Source: Chromohalobacter sp. 11-W (GTDB lineage Bacteria > Pseudomonadota > Gammaproteobacteria > Pseudomonadales > Halomonadaceae). Taken from it: 64,000 nt of DNA. Every line of letters starts with the position of its first letter. Position 1 is the stretch's first letter. The translations under genes were made by a program, and so were the position numbers. A model generated the notes under the pieces. It had not been told where the DNA came from, did not search any database, and was given only the letters and a program-made list of their open reading frames with translations. This document shows, piece after piece, positions 48,785 to 62,792 of this stretch. The stretch lies in the NCBI RefSeq assembly GCF_029889905.1, contig NZ_JARANZ010000012.1:42687-106686 (forward strand), given 5' to 3'.

Positions 48785-48801
48785 TGATCGCTTTGCGATC
48801 A
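48785..48801 (-). promoter_or_regulatory. Hairpin at the rpsL stop, possible S7 control region
   Basis: TGATCGC (48785-48791) and GCGATCA (48795-48801) pair around TTT, and the arm contains the rpsL stop codon. The remaining 96 bases to rpsG show no clear second perfect stem. E. coli S7 binds a fold in this same gap. Confidence 0.45.
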
Positions 48802-49173
48802 AGACTTGGGACGTTTGGTACCGTACTTGGAACGGCCCTGACGGCGATTCTGAACACCAGAAGTATCCAGCGCGCCGCGAACGGTGTGATAACGCACACC
48901 CGGCAAGTCTTTTACACGACCGCCGCGAATCAGGACCACAGAGTGTTCCTGCAGGTTGTGACCTTCACCGCCGATGTAGGAAGCGACTTCGTAGCCATTC
49001 GTCAGGCGCACACGGCAGACCTTACGCAGCGCCGAGTTCGGCTTCTTCGGGGTGGTGGTGTATACACGGGTGCAAACCCCGCGCTTTTGCGGGCAAGACT
49101 GCAGCGCCGGCACGTCGCTCTTGGCGGCCGGGCGCTTGCGCGGCTTGCGCACGAGCTGATTGATCGTTGCCAT
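48799..49173 (-). CDS. rpsL: Ribosomal protein uS12
   Basis: The 124-residue S12 at the decoding centre has [20 protein letters not shown] and [18 protein letters not shown]; the Lys residues that change in streptomycin resistance look wild-type, and the Asp of KDLPG is the usual beta-methylthiolation site. ATG 49173 ([14 protein letters not shown]) is chosen over one six codons upstream by homology. It is the first gene of the str operon. Confidence 0.98.
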   Translation of the reverse strand: MATINQLVRKPRKRPAAKSDVPALQSCPQKRGVCTRVYTTTPKKPNSALRKVCRVRLTNGYEVASYIGGEGHNLQEHSVVLIRGGRVKDLPGVRYHTVRGALDTSGVQNRRQGRSKYGTKRPKS

Positions 49174-49252
49174 ATCTGTAGCTGACTCCAATGGTTGCCA
49201 AACCTTTCAACATTGGGACAGGACGTACCCACCCCACTGTTAAAGGCTGCGC

Positions 49253-49282
49253 ATTCTAATGTCTGGCGACGAGCCACGTCAA
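49253..49282 (-). promoter_or_regulatory. Candidate str operon promoter
   Basis: TTGACG (49277-49282) and TAGAAT (49253-49258) on the minus strand are 18 bases apart, each matching five of six positions. The -35 box lies in the arm of the hairpin that follows rpoC, so termination and initiation signals overlap. The leader to rpsL would be about 75 bases. Confidence 0.6.
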
Positions 49283-49313
49283 GTCCGCCACCCAGTAGGC
49301 GCCGGACTTGACG
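49277..49313 (-). terminator. Hairpin downstream of rpoC, no T tract
   Basis: CGTCAAGTCCG (49277-49287) pairs with CGGACTTGACG (49303-49313), nine bases after the rpoC stop. The absence of a T run suggests 3'-end protection or a partial terminator rather than a full stop. Confidence 0.55.
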
Positions 49314-49321
49314 GCATACGC

Positions 49322-53539
<4,218 letters not shown>

Positions 53540-53569
53540 GGGGTCGGCTCCGTAGCGGAGTTGTCATGG

Positions 53570-53591
53570 GCGGGGCCTCTAAAGGCCCCGC
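53570..53591 (-). promoter_or_regulatory. rpoB-rpoC intercistronic hairpin
   Basis: GCGGGGCCT (53570-53578) and AGGCCCCGC (53583-53591) form a nine-pair GC-rich stem with loop CTAA. It lacks a T tract on the minus strand, so it may mark RNA processing or pausing rather than termination. Confidence 0.6.
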
Positions 53592-53618
53592 GGACCGTCA
53601 TTCGTCAGCGTGAAACGC

Positions 53619-56600
53619 TCAGCCTTCCAGCTCGATATCAATACCCAGCGAGCGGATTTCCTTCACCAATACGTTGAAGGATTCCGGCATGCCTGCCTGC
53701 ATCGAGTGGTCGCCGTCGACGATGTTCTTGTACATCTTGGTGCGGCCTTCCACGTCGTCGGACTTGACGGTCAGCATTTCCTGCAAGGTATAGGCCGCGC
53801 CATAGGCTTCCAGCGCCCAGACTTCCATCTCACCGAAGCGTTGTCCGCCGAACTGCGCCTTACCGCCCAGCGGTTGCTGGGTCACCAGCGAGTACGAACC
53901 GGTGGAACGGGCGTGCATCTTGTCGTCGACCAGGTGGTTGAGCTTGAGCATATACATGTAGCCCACCGTCACTGAGCGATCGAAGGTCTCGCCCGTACGC
54001 CCATCGTAGAGCGTCATCTGACCGGAATCCGGCAGGTTGGCCAGGCTCAGGAGATGCTTGATCTCGTGCTCCTTGGCACCATCGAAGACCGGCGTCGCCA
54101 CCGGCACGCCATTGCGCAGATTCTTCGCCAGGGTAATGATCTCGTCATCGCTGAGCGAGTCTATATCCTCCTGGCGCGTCTCGGCGGTGTTGTACACCTG
54201 CCCCAAGAAGTCGCGAATCTCCGCTACCTGCTGCTGGCGTGCCTCGCGCAACATCTCGTCGATTCTCACCCCGAGCCCCCAGGCAGCCATGCCCAAGTGA
54301 GTCTCGAGGATCTGCCCGACGTTCATGCGCGAGGGCACGCCCAGCGGGTTGAGTACCACATCGACCGGTTCGCCATTGTCGTCGAACGGCATGTCCTCGA
54401 CGGGCATGATCGACGAAATGACACCCTTGTTACCGTGACGGCCGGCCATCTTGTCACCCGACTGAATGCGACGCTTAACGGCCAGGTAGACCTTGACGAT
54501 CTTGAGCACGCCGGGTGCCAGATCATCGCCTTGAGTCAACTTACGCTTCTTGTCTTCGAAACGCTCGTCCATCTCTTTGCGACGCGTTTCCAACTGCTCA
54601 TCGGCCTGGGCCAAGAGCTCGTTGAGTGCCTCGTCCTGCATGCGCAGCTTGAACCACTGGCTGCGCGGCAGCTCGTCGAGATAGGCCTCATCGAGGACGT
54701 CGCCCTTCTTGAGCTTGGGACCGCCATTGACCGGCTGACCGAGCAAGGTGCGCTTGAGGCGCTCGAAGGTGGCTTCTTCGGCGATGCGATAGGTTTCCTG
54801 AAGGTCCTTGCGCACCTCATCGAGCTGGCTTTGCTCGATGGACAGGGCGCGCGAATCCTTCTCGACGCCATCGCGGGTGAAGACCTGCACGTCGATGATC
54901 GTGCCCTTCATGCCCGTCGGCGCACGCAGTGAAGTGTCCTTCACGTCGGACGCCTTCTCGCCGAAGATCGCACGTAGCAGTTTCTCTTCCGGCGTCAGCT
55001 GGGTTTCGCCCTTGGGCGTGACCTTGCCGACCAGGATATCGCCAGGGCCGACCTCGGCACCGATGTAGACGATACCTGCTTCGTCGAGCTTGCCAAGTGC
55101 CGCTTCACCGACATTGGGAATGTCCGAGGAGATTTCCTCGGCGCCCAACTTGGTGTCGCGAGACACGCAGGTCAGCTCCTGAATATGGATGCTGGTGAAG
55201 CGGTCTTCCTCGACTACGCGCTCCGAGATGAGGATGGAATCCTCGAAGTTGTAGCCGTTCCACGGCATGAAAGCCATGCGCATGTTCTGACCCAGTGCCA
55301 GATCCCCCATGTCGACGGAAGGACCGTCGGCCAGGATATCGCCGCTTGCCACGGTGTCGCCCGGGCGAACGATCGGGCGCTGGTTCATGCAGGTGTTCTG
55401 GTTGGAGCGCAGGTACTTGGTGAGATTGTAGATATCGACACCCGCTTCACCGCCGATGATCTCATCTTCGTTGATACGTACCACGATGCGCTTGGCATCC
55501 ACCGAGTCGATCACCCCGCCGCGCCGTGCAACCGCGCAGACGCCAGAGTCACGAGCAACGAAACGCTCCATGCCCGTACCGACCAGTGGCTTCTCGGCAC
55601 GCAGGGTCGGAACGGCCTGACGCTGCATGTTCGAGCCCATCAAGGCACGGTTGGCGTCATCGTGCTCGAGGAACGGAATCAACGCCGCGGCCACGGACAC
55701 TACCTGACGCGGCGACACGTCCATCAACGTGACCTTATCCGGCGCCATGAAGGTCGTCTCGCCTCTGTGACGAACCTGCACCAGGTCGTCGACCAGCTTG
55801 CCGTCCTCGTCCACCGTTGCCGACGCCTGGGCAATGACGAAGTCACCTTCCTCGATAGCCGACAGATGCACGACCTCGTCGGTCACCTGACGATCACCCA
55901 CCTTGCGATACGGCGTTTCCAGGAAGCCGTAGCTGTTGGTGTGGCTGTAGGTCGCCAGTGAGTTGATCAGGCCGATGTTCGGGCCTTCCGGCGTTTCGAT
56001 CGGGCACAGACGACCGTAGTGCGTGGCATGGACGTCGCGCACTTCGAAGCCGGCACGCTCACGGGTCAGGCCACCCGGCCCAAGCGCAGACACACGACGC
56101 TTGTGCGTCACCTCGGAGAGCGGGTTGTTCTGGTCCATGAACTGGGACAGCTGCGAGGAGCCGAAGAACTCCTTCACTGCGGCCGCCACCGGCTTGGCAT
56201 TGATCAGATCCTGAGGCATCAAGCCTTCGCTCTCCGCCATGGAGAGACGCTCCTTGACCGCACGCTCGACGCGCACCAAACCGACACGGAACTGGTTTTC
56301 CGCCATCTCGCCGACGCAACGAATGCGGCGGTTGCCCAAGTGGTCGATATCATCGACATCACCGAAGCCATTACGGATATTGATCAGCTCGCGAAGAACA
56401 TCGAGGATGTCTTGGTTGTCGAGAATCCCGGAGCCGGTGTCCCCTTCGCGACGCAGGCGGCGGTTGAACTTCATGCGACCGACGCCCGATAGGTCGTAGC
56501 GGTCCTCGGTGAAGAACAAATTGTGGAACAGCGTCTCGGCCGCTTCTTTTGTCGGCGGCTCTCCGGGACGCATCATGCGATAGATCTCGACCAGCGCCTC

Positions 56601-57695
56601 GAGCTGAGAGCGCGTGGTATCAATCTTCAACGTATCGGAGACGAACGAGCCCGCGTCGAGATCGTTGGTGTACAACGTCTCAAGCGTGGTAATGCCCGCC
56701 TGACCGAGCGTTTCAAGCAGCTCGGGGGTGATTTCCGTATTGCATTCGCACACCAGCTCGCCGGTATTCGGATCGACCTGATCCTTGGCCAGCGTCTTGC
56801 CGAACAGATATTCCATCGGCACATCGAGGCGCTCGAGGCCGGCTTTTTCCATCTGGCGAATATGCTTCTGGGTAATACGACGCCCTTCCTCGACGATGAG
56901 GTTACCCTCGCCGTCCTGGATATCGAAGGTCGCCGTCTCGCCACGCAGACGTGACGGTACCAGCTCGACGCTGAATCCTTTCTTCTCGACATGGAAGGTG
57001 CTGGTGTCGAAGAACGTCTCGAGGATCTCCTCGGCACTCATGCCCAACGCGCGCAGCAACACCGTGGCCGGCAGCTTGCGGCGACGGTCGATGCGGACGT
57101 AGACGTTGTCCTTGGGATCGAACTCGAAATCCAGCCATGAACCGCGATACGGGATGATTCGCGCGGAGTACAGCAGCTTGCCGGACGTGTGACTCTTGCC
57201 CTTGTCATGGTCGAAGAACACACCCGGCGAGCGATGGAGCTGGGAGACGATGACACGTTCGGTACCATTGACAACGAAGGTACCGTTTTCCGTCATCAGG
57301 GGGATCTCCCCCATGTAGACTTCCTGCTCTTTAATGTCCTTGATCGCCTTGTTGGACGAGTCCTTATCGTAGATGATCAAGCGCACCTTGACCCGCAGCG
57401 GCGCCGAATAGGTCACGCCACGCAGTTGGCATTCCTTGACGTCGAAAGCCGACGTGCCAAAGCGGTAGCTGACATACTCGAGAGCGGCATTGCCGGAAAA
57501 GCTCTCGATAGGGAACACGGACTTGAAAGCAGCATGCAAGCCGACGTCGAGGCGTTCTTCGATCGCCCGGTCCTGCTGGAGGAAGTCGTAGTAGGAATCA
57601 AGCTGAATGGCCAGCAGGTAGGGCACATCCATCACTTGTGGCAGTTTGCCGAAATCCTTGCGGATGCGTTTTTTCTCAGTGTATGAGTAAGCCAT
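53619..57695 (-). CDS. rpoB: RNA polymerase beta subunit
   Basis: The 1358-residue beta subunit begins [20 protein letters not shown]. The rifampicin region [20 protein letters not shown] has the wild-type sequence expected for a sensitive enzyme. [13 protein letters not shown] is the conserved catalytic-region block. It is separated from rplL by a 227-base leader with a strong terminator, so its transcription is likely attenuated relative to L10/L12. Confidence 0.99.
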   Translation of the reverse strand: MAYSYTEKKRIRKDFGKLPQVMDVPYLLAIQLDSYYDFLQQDRAIEERLDVGLHAAFKSVFPIESFSGNAALEYVSYRFGTSAFDVKECQLRGVTYSAPLRVKVRLIIYDKDSSNKAIKDIKEQEVYMGEIPLMTENGTFVVNGTERVIVSQLHRSPGVFFDHDKGKSHTSGKLLYSARIIPYRGSWLDFEFDPKDNVYVRIDRRRKLPATVLLRALGMSAEEILETFFDTSTFHVEKKGFSVELVPSRLRGETATFDIQDGEGNLIVEEGRRITQKHIRQMEKAGLERLDVPMEYLFGKTLAKDQVDPNTGELVCECNTEITPELLETLGQAGITTLETLYTNDLDAGSFVSDTLKIDTTRSQLEALVEIYRMMRPGEPPTKEAAETLFHNLFFTEDRYDLSGVGRMKFNRRLRREGDTGSGILDNQDILDVLRELINIRNGFGDVDDIDHLGNRRIRCVGEMAENQFRVGLVRVERAVKERLSMAESEGLMPQDLINAKPVAAAVKEFFGSSQLSQFMDQNNPLSEVTHKRRVSALGPGGLTRERAGFEVRDVHATHYGRLCPIETPEGPNIGLINSLATYSHTNSYGFLETPYRKVGDRQVTDEVVHLSAIEEGDFVIAQASATVDEDGKLVDDLVQVRHRGETTFMAPDKVTLMDVSPRQVVSVAAALIPFLEHDDANRALMGSNMQRQAVPTLRAEKPLVGTGMERFVARDSGVCAVARRGGVIDSVDAKRIVVRINEDEIIGGEAGVDIYNLTKYLRSNQNTCMNQRPIVRPGDTVASGDILADGPSVDMGDLALGQNMRMAFMPWNGYNFEDSILISERVVEEDRFTSIHIQELTCVSRDTKLGAEEISSDIPNVGEAALGKLDEAGIVYIGAEVGPGDILVGKVTPKGETQLTPEEKLLRAIFGEKASDVKDTSLRAPTGMKGTIIDVQVFTRDGVEKDSRALSIEQSQLDEVRKDLQETYRIAEEATFERLKRTLLGQPVNGGPKLKKGDVLDEAYLDELPRSQWFKLRMQDEALNELLAQADEQLETRRKEMDERFEDKKRKLTQGDDLAPGVLKIVKVYLAVKRRIQSGDKMAGRHGNKGVISSIMPVEDMPFDDNGEPVDVVLNPLGVPSRMNVGQILETHLGMAAWGLGVRIDEMLREARQQQVAEIRDFLGQVYNTAETRQEDIDSLSDDEIITLAKNLRNGVPVATPVFDGAKEHEIKHLLSLANLPDSGQMTLYDGRTGETFDRSVTVGYMYMLKLNHLVDDKMHARSTGSYSLVTQQPLGGKAQFGGQRFGEMEVWALEAYGAAYTLQEMLTVKSDDVEGRTKMYKNIVDGDHSMQAGMPESFNVLVKEIRSLGIDIELEG

Positions 57696-57713
57696 CTGTA
57701 TTCCCCAGCTTGT

Positions 57714-57802
57714 TCACCTTGGGTGACCGGTGCGTGGTCGGCGCCGCCTGAAGGGATTTCCCGTCAGGCGCTGACGGCAAGCCCTTACGAGAGCTCGCCG
57801 TC
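57714..57802 (-). promoter_or_regulatory. Three stem-loops in the rpoB leader
   Basis: Downstream of the rplL-rpoB terminator the minus-strand RNA can form stems from 57773-57802 (GACGGC core, ten pairs), 57745-57770 (CGCCTGA with TCAGGCG) and 57714-57726 (TCACC with GGTGA). They occupy nearly all the RNA up to rpoB and may govern message processing or translation, as RNase III sites do in E. coli. Confidence 0.5.
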
Positions 57803-57848
57803 GGAATTCGTCTAGTCAGACACGTGACATTCTGGCTAGCAGCAACAG

Positions 57849-57883
57849 AAAAAGGCCGGCAGCGGGAAAGCCCGCCGCCAGCC
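57849..57883 (-). terminator. Attenuating terminator between rplL and rpoB
   Basis: On the minus strand a 13-bp GC-rich stem (57854-57866 with 57871-57883, two G-U pairs) with loop CTTT is followed directly by five T. It has all parts of an intrinsic terminator, yet rpoBC lie downstream with no obvious new promoter, so partial read-through is expected. Confidence 0.85.
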
Positions 57884-57922
57884 ATGAAGCTTACGCAGCG
57901 CGTAAAGCCATGGTCACCGGAG

Positions 57923-58294
57923 TTACTTGAGTTCCACGGATGCGCCAGCTTCTTCCAACTTGGTCTTGGCTTCGTCGCCATCTTCCTTGGACATGCCTTC
58001 CTTGAGGGTTGCCGGGGCGCCGTCGACGGCTGCCTTGGCTTCCTTGAGGCCCAGACCGGTGATCTCACGAACCACCTTGATGACGTTGACCTTCTTCTCA
58101 CCAGCGCTGGTCAGCACCAGGTCGAACTCGGTCTGTTCTTCAGCTTCTTCAGCTTCGCCACCACCCGGGCCAGCCACAACAGCGGCGGCCGCAGAAACAC
58201 CGAACTTCTCTTCCATCGCGGAAACGAGCTCAGCCACTTCCATGACAGACATTTCGGCGACGGCGTTGATGATATCTTCTTGAGTCAGTGCCAT
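57923..58294 (-). CDS. rplL: Ribosomal protein bL12
   Basis: The 123-residue L7/L12 stalk protein: N-terminal dimer domain ([20 protein letters not shown]), Ala/Gly/Glu hinge, and C-terminal factor-binding domain ([26 protein letters not shown]). ATG 58294 is chosen; the two extra upstream codons are not conserved. It is followed by the terminator at 57849-57883. Confidence 0.98.
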   Translation of the reverse strand: MALTQEDIINAVAEMSVMEVAELVSAMEEKFGVSAAAAVVAGPGGGEAEEAEEQTEFDLVLTSAGEKKVNVIKVVREITGLGLKEAKAAVDGAPATLKEGMSKEDGDEAKTKLEEAGASVELK

Positions 58295-58377
58295 TATCAA
58301 ATTCCTAACTTTGCGGGAGCCTCATATCATGAGAGCTCATTGATACAGGATTCGTGCCAGTGCGGTTCAGCCTGCCC

Positions 58378-58881
58378 TTAGGCCGCTTCTTCCTGCTTCT
58401 GGTCACGCAACGCAGCGAGTGTACGAGCCAACTTGCCAGCCGATGCTTCCTTCATGACGGACATCAGCTTGGCGATGGCTTCATCACGTGTCGGCAGCGT
58501 CGCCAGGCGGTCAAGACCGGAAGCCGGGATGAACTCGCCTTCGTATGCCAGCGCCTTGATCTCGAAATCTTTCTCATTCTTGGCGAATTCCTTGAACAGA
58601 CGAGCGGCAGCGCCCGGATGCTCATAGGAGAAGGCCAACATGGTCGGACCCGAGAACGTCTCGTTAAGGCACTCCCAAGGAGTACCTTCGAGGGCGCGGC
58701 GTGCTAGGGTGTTGCGCACAACACGAATTTGCACACCATTCTCGCGGGCCTGCTTGCGCAGTTCGGTCATGGCGCTTACGGCCACACCGCGAGAATCGGC
58801 AACGACGACGGAGAGCGCATCTTGTGCGGCTTCACTGACCTCGGCAACGATCGCTTTCTTGCCTTCGAGTGCTAATGGCAC
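58378..58881 (-). CDS. rplJ: Ribosomal protein uL10
   Basis: The 167-residue stalk base, starting at GTG 58881 with AAGGAG eight bases upstream ([40 protein letters not shown]). It binds L12 dimers through its C-terminal helix ([18 protein letters not shown]). L10-L12 binds its own leader in E. coli; the 263-base gap upstream is the place to expect this. Sequence further upstream in frame is unconserved. Confidence 0.96.
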   Translation of the reverse strand: MPLALEGKKAIVAEVSEAAQDALSVVVADSRGVAVSAMTELRKQARENGVQIRVVRNTLARRALEGTPWECLNETFSGPTMLAFSYEHPGAAARLFKEFAKNEKDFEIKALAYEGEFIPASGLDRLATLPTRDEAIAKLMSVMKEASAGKLARTLAALRDQKQEEAA

Positions 58882-59144
58882 AGTGATCACTCCTTCGTAC
58901 CGGACGCCTTTGGGGGCGTTCCAGTGGTTACCATCTCCCCCATCTTCGCTTACCACGAGAGGGGGCCGGGGTGATGGTGCTCACCAGAAATCTGGCGGCC
59001 ACACCATCTGCGCAGGCGGCTTTTTAGGTCCATTAAGCCATGCTTCCTCGAGAAAGCATGGCACCTGCGGTCTTTGACGGTGCCCCGCCGCCACGTTTAA
59101 ACGCTGTGTACGGGGACCGCAAAGTTACTGCCTTTTCCCGCGAC
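58882..59144 (-). promoter_or_regulatory. rplJ leader region (L10 leader candidate)
   Basis: This 263-base gap between rplA and rplJ is the largest inside the ribosomal block. It contains a perfect stem CCATGCTT (59038-59045) with AAGCATGG (59054-59061). The L10-leader class in other bacteria has a kink-turn and an L10-binding hairpin; a full match was not demonstrated. No clear promoter pair was found on the minus strand. Confidence 0.5.
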
Positions 59145-59837
59145 TCACACGAACGGCGTGTGATCCACGGTCAACCCTGGCCCCATGGTAGTGGACAGGG
59201 TGATTTTCTTGAAGTAGATGCCCTTGGACGTACTCGGCTTGAGACGCTTGAGGTCGCCGATCAATGCATCGAGGTTGCCCTTGATAGCACTGGCGTCGAA
59301 ATCCACCTTACCGATGGCGGCATGGATGATGCCGTTCTTGTCGGTACGGAAGCGCACCTGGCCTGCCTTCGCATTCTTCACGGCAGTGGCGACGTCCGGC
59401 GTTACGGTGCCGACCTTGGGGTTGGGCATCAGCCCACGCGGACCGAGGATCTGGCCCAGCTGCCCAACGACACGCATGGCGTCCGGTGCGGCAACCACCA
59501 CATCGAAGTCCATATTGCCTTTCTTGACGTCTGCCGCCAGTTCATCCATCCCCACGACATCGGCGCCGGCTTCTTTCGCGGCATCGGCAGCAGCGCCTTG
59601 CGCAAAGACAGCGACACGTGCGGTTTTGCCCGTACCGTTAGGCATGACGGTAGCGCCACGCACGACTTGGTCGGATTTACGCGGGTCAACGCCGAGGTTG
59701 ATCGATACTTCGACGGATTCCTTGAACTTGACCGCGGACACTTCGGACAACAGGGCAACCGCTTCTTCCAGGTTATATACCTTGGATTTGTCGACCTTTT
59801 CGTTGAGCATCTGCGCGCGCTTGGTAAGCTTGGCCAT
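59145..59837 (-). CDS. rplA: Ribosomal protein uL1
   Basis: The 230-residue L1 stalk protein ([40 protein letters not shown]) that guides deacylated tRNA from the E site and, in E. coli, represses rplKA translation. It starts three bases after the rplK stop. Confidence 0.98.
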   Translation of the reverse strand: MAKLTKRAQMLNEKVDKSKVYNLEEAVALLSEVSAVKFKESVEVSINLGVDPRKSDQVVRGATVMPNGTGKTARVAVFAQGAAADAAKEAGADVVGMDELAADVKKGNMDFDVVVAAPDAMRVVGQLGQILGPRGLMPNPKVGTVTPDVATAVKNAKAGQVRFRTDKNGIIHAAIGKVDFDASAIKGNLDALIGDLKRLKPSTSKGIYFKKITLSTTMGPGLTVDHTPFV

Positions 59838-59839
59838 GA

Positions 59840-60271
59840 TCAGAGACCCTCCACGTTGAGGCCCATGCTACGGGCACTGCCTGCGATGGTGCGGACAGCC
59901 GCATCAAGGTCGGAAGCCGTCAAATCGGGCTCCTTGGTCTTGGCAATCTCTTCCAGCTGCTCGCGCGTCACAGTACCGACCTTGGTCTTGTTCGGCACAC
60001 CAGAGCCAGACTTGATTCCCGCCGCTTTCTTCAACAACACTGCTGCGGGCGGCGTCTTGGTGATGAACGTGAAGCTGCGATCAGAGTAGACCGTAATCAC
60101 GACCGGCGTCGGGAGGCCCGGCTCGATATCCTGAGTTTCTGCGTTGAACGTCTTGCAGAACTCCATGATATTGACACCGTGCTGACCCAGCGCGGGGCCC
60201 ACGGGGGGACTCGGATTGGCCTTACCCGCTGCAACTTGCAGCTTGATATAGGCCTGTACTTTTTTCGCCAT
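59840..60271 (-). CDS. rplK: Ribosomal protein uL11
   Basis: The 143-residue L11 ([33 protein letters not shown]) of the GTPase-associated centre, needed for RelA activation. [13 protein letters not shown] is the thiostrepton-site loop. It is 103 bases after nusG. Confidence 0.98.
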   Translation of the reverse strand: MAKKVQAYIKLQVAAGKANPSPPVGPALGQHGVNIMEFCKTFNAETQDIEPGLPTPVVITVYSDRSFTFITKTPPAAVLLKKAAGIKSGSGVPNKTKVGTVTREQLEEIAKTKEPDLTASDLDAAVRTIAGSARSMGLNVEGL

Positions 60272-60345
60272 ATTGGACTCCAGTTGGGTGCTAACGCCTT
60301 GCGGCTCCCCGTTTCAATGAGACCCTGAGGCCTCTACGACACGCA

Positions 60346-60364
60346 CCGGCTCATATCGAGCCGG
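60346..60364 (-). promoter_or_regulatory. Hairpin in the nusG-rplK gap
   Basis: CCGGCTC (60346-60352) and GAGCCGG (60358-60364) pair around a five-base loop, ten bases after the nusG stop. It has no T run; it could protect the nusG 3' end or contribute to L1-responsive structure. Confidence 0.5.
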
Positions 60365-60374
60365 CGTCTTGAAT

Positions 60375-60908
60375 TCAGTCTTTTTCGACCTGAGCGAACT
60401 CGAGCTCGACAGGCGTCGAGCGCCCGAATATCAGCACGCTGACATGCAAGCGGCTCTTCTCGTAGTTGACCTCTTCCACCACGCCGTTGAAGTCGGCAAA
60501 AGGCCCATCAACGACACGCACGGTTTCGCCCGGATCGAAGAGCGTCTTGGGACGTGGCTTGTCCGTACCGTCCTGCACACGACGCAGGATGCCATCGGCT
60601 TCTTTTTGCGTAATGGGCGCCGGCTTTTCCGGCGTACCGCCGATGAACCCCATGACACGCGGCGTCTCATTCACCAAGTGCCAAGTGGCGTCGGTCATCT
60701 CCATCTCGACCAGCACATAGCCGGGATAGAACTTGCGCTCGCTCTTGCGGCGCTTGCCGTCACGCATCTCGACGACTTCTTCGGTCGGCACCAGAATTTC
60801 GCCAAACTGGTCTTCCATGCCATACATCTTGACGCGCTCATGAAGAGAGCGCATCACATGCTTTTCGAAACCGGAGTAGGCGTGGACGACGTACCAACGC
60901 TTGGACAT
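60375..60908 (-). CDS. nusG: Transcription termination/antitermination factor NusG
   Basis: A 177-residue protein: NGN domain ([20 protein letters not shown]) that binds RNA polymerase and a C-terminal KOW domain ([20 protein letters not shown]) that contacts Rho or S10. ATG 60908 is chosen by homology; 45 in-frame upstream codons lie in secE. It follows secE by eight bases. Confidence 0.98.
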   Translation of the reverse strand: MSKRWYVVHAYSGFEKHVMRSLHERVKMYGMEDQFGEILVPTEEVVEMRDGKRRKSERKFYPGYVLVEMEMTDATWHLVNETPRVMGFIGGTPEKPAPITQKEADGILRRVQDGTDKPRPKTLFDPGETVRVVDGPFADFNGVVEEVNYEKSRLHVSVLIFGRSTPVELEFAQVEKD

Positions 60909-60916
60909 GAAAACTC

Positions 60917-61285
60917 CTAACCTATGATGCCGGACATGGCCCAGCCGAGAAGCGTATCGATCAGCCATAATAGAATGCCGACCAACACTACGGCCACCAA
61001 GACAATCGCAGTGGTCTGAATCGTCTCGGGGCGCGTCGGCCACACTACGCGCTGAATTTCCTTACGCGACCCGCGCGCCAACTCAGTCAGCGCACGCCCT
61101 TTGGTCGTGGTCAAGGCTACCGCCGCAGCGGCCACACCCAGCACAACGACGCCTAGAACGCGATACAGCAGCGCTTGATCGGCAAAATAAGCATTGCCTG
61201 CCACCGCCAGAACGACAAGAACGACGGCGACCGCCCATCTGGCGAAATCGAAACGCGACCCTTGCACCTCGGCGCTTTGTTTCAT
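60917..61285 (-). CDS. secE: Preprotein translocase subunit SecE
   Basis: A 122-residue membrane protein with three helices (about residues 16-32, 42-58, 92-115) and the conserved amphipathic segment [20 protein letters not shown]. This is the three-helix gammaproteobacterial form. ATG 61285 is chosen because upstream codons run into the tRNA-Trp gene. Confidence 0.96.
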   Translation of the reverse strand: MKQSAEVQGSRFDFARWAVAVVLVVLAVAGNAYFADQALLYRVLGVVVLGVAAAAVALTTTKGRALTELARGSRKEIQRVVWPTRPETIQTTAIVLVAVVLVGILLWLIDTLLGWAMSGIIG

Positions 61286-61357
61286 GGAAAAGGAACTCCT
61301 AAAGGCGCGGCAAGCGTGGCAAGAAAGAATAAAGGAAGAACCAGCACTGAGGAAGGC

Positions 61358-61433
<76 letters not shown>

Positions 61434-61484
61434 ATACTCTGCAACCTGACGCTTTACTGGTAGGCTTTTGCCACAGCGCGCGTC

Positions 61485-61513
61485 ATGTTAGCTAACTACA
61501 ACCAGGAAGGCAA
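61485..61513 (-). promoter_or_regulatory. Possible promoter for tRNA-Trp/secE/nusG
   Basis: TTGCCT (61508-61513) and TAACAT (61485-61490) on the minus strand with 17-base spacing, in the gap where tufB usually sits. Matches are four of six each. A weak hairpin CGAGA/TCTCG at 61535-61550 just before it could end the tRNA transcript. Confidence 0.35.
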
Positions 61514-61558
61514 CCCAATTGTATCGCACCAAGACGAGAAGCTTGTCTCGCCCAATAT

Positions 61559-61633
61559 TGGAGCTCATGGACGGATTTGAACCGTCGACCTCACCCTTAC
61601 CAAGGGTGTGCTCTACCCCTGAGCTACATGAGC
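61559..61633 (-). tRNA. tRNA-Thr (GGT)
   Basis: A 75-base cloverleaf on the minus strand with acceptor GCTCATG/CATGAGC, anticodon loop TTGGTAA and an encoded CCA. It is six bases after tRNA-Gly in the Tyr-Gly-Thr array. Confidence 0.97.
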
Positions 61634-61639
61634 TTAATT

Positions 61640-61713
<74 letters not shown>

Positions 61714-61763
61714 CTACCCACTCGTCGCTTGCGCCCTACAGGCTGGCGGTCAAGCATTTAATC

Positions 61764-61847
<84 letters not shown>

Positions 61848-61860
61848 AACGTGGCGACGA

Positions 61861-61888
61861 ATTCTACGGAATTTGAGAATTGTGTCAA
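61861..61888 (-). promoter_or_regulatory. tRNA array promoter
   Basis: TTGACA (61883-61888) and TAGAAT (61861-61866) on the minus strand, 16 bases apart, just before tRNA-Tyr, followed by a GC-rich discriminator (TCGTCGCC) typical of stringently controlled stable-RNA promoters. Confidence 0.8.
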
Positions 61889-61952
61889 GCACTTAATTTA
61901 CAATGCTTTTCTCTGTCCATGAGCCCGTCGACCCGAAACGCGCAGCATTGTG

Positions 61953-62792
61953 TCAAAGCAGCATTGAGAATGCAAGGCCGGCCCGGACTTTTTCCAGGGG
62001 AGGAACGGGGGGTGGCAGCGGCGCCCCGGCCAATCGTCCAGCGCGCTCCGCCGCTGTCAGCGGATAACATGTTTCGAGCCCGGCATAGACCATGTCCGGC
62101 CATACTGCGTGCGGGATACGCAGCCCGCGCGACACTACCCGAGCGTCTCCCCCGGTCAAGAGTAGCGGTAGTGCAACGCCTTCTCGATCGCACACTTCGC
62201 TATAGATACGATTAACAGCGCTCACCGCCGACATGTAGATGCCATGATTGACCGCCTCGACCGTGTTGCGCCCTGGTGCCAGCAGCTCATCTGCTTCACT
62301 GTCAGGGTCAATGGCCACATTACGCGTCCCCAGCTTGAGGCTCTCTTTCATCAAGCGTAGCCCGGGGATGATGTACCCCCCCAGATGGCGCCCACCCGGC
62401 AGCACGAAATCCATGGTGATCGCACTGCCGCAATCGACACTGCAACAGCCTCCAGTCAGCTGATAGCCGGCAAGCACACCCATCCAGCGGTCGACGCCAA
62501 GACGCCCAGGCTCATCATAGCCACAGCTGACACCAAGCGCTTCGGGAGTAGAACGCGCCACGTGAACCACACCGACCTGGCGCCGCAGCAAGGTCACGGT
62601 GTCGCGCAATACGGATTCTCGCGCGACGCTCGAGATACGCACGGCCTCTACCACATCGAGATCTGGTATGTCGGCACCAGGCCGCCACTCTTCCCGTGTC
62701 CAGACGGCCCCACGAGAGCGAATTTCACTGCTCGCGACATCCTTCAGGCGCCATTTCGACAAGGTATTGCCGATATCGAGATCCAAAATCAT
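61953..62792 (-). CDS. coaX: Type III pantothenate kinase
   Basis: The 279-residue ASKHA-fold enzyme phosphorylates pantothenate, the first step of coenzyme A synthesis. LDLDIGNTLSKW holds the P-loop-like Asp-Gly-Asn-Thr, RLGVDRWMGVLAG and SVDCGSAITMDFV are the substrate and catalytic motifs, and PLLLTGGDARVV is the adenosine motif. Its ATG overlaps the birA stop by four bases. No terminator is visible before the tRNA promoter. Confidence 0.94.
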   Translation of the reverse strand: MILDLDIGNTLSKWRLKDVASSEIRSRGAVWTREEWRPGADIPDLDVVEAVRISSVARESVLRDTVTLLRRQVGVVHVARSTPEALGVSCGYDEPGRLGVDRWMGVLAGYQLTGGCCSVDCGSAITMDFVLPGGRHLGGYIIPGLRLMKESLKLGTRNVAIDPDSEADELLAPGRNTVEAVNHGIYMSAVSAVNRIYSEVCDREGVALPLLLTGGDARVVSRGLRIPHAVWPDMVYAGLETCYPLTAAERAGRLAGAPLPPPVPPLEKVRAGLAFSMLL

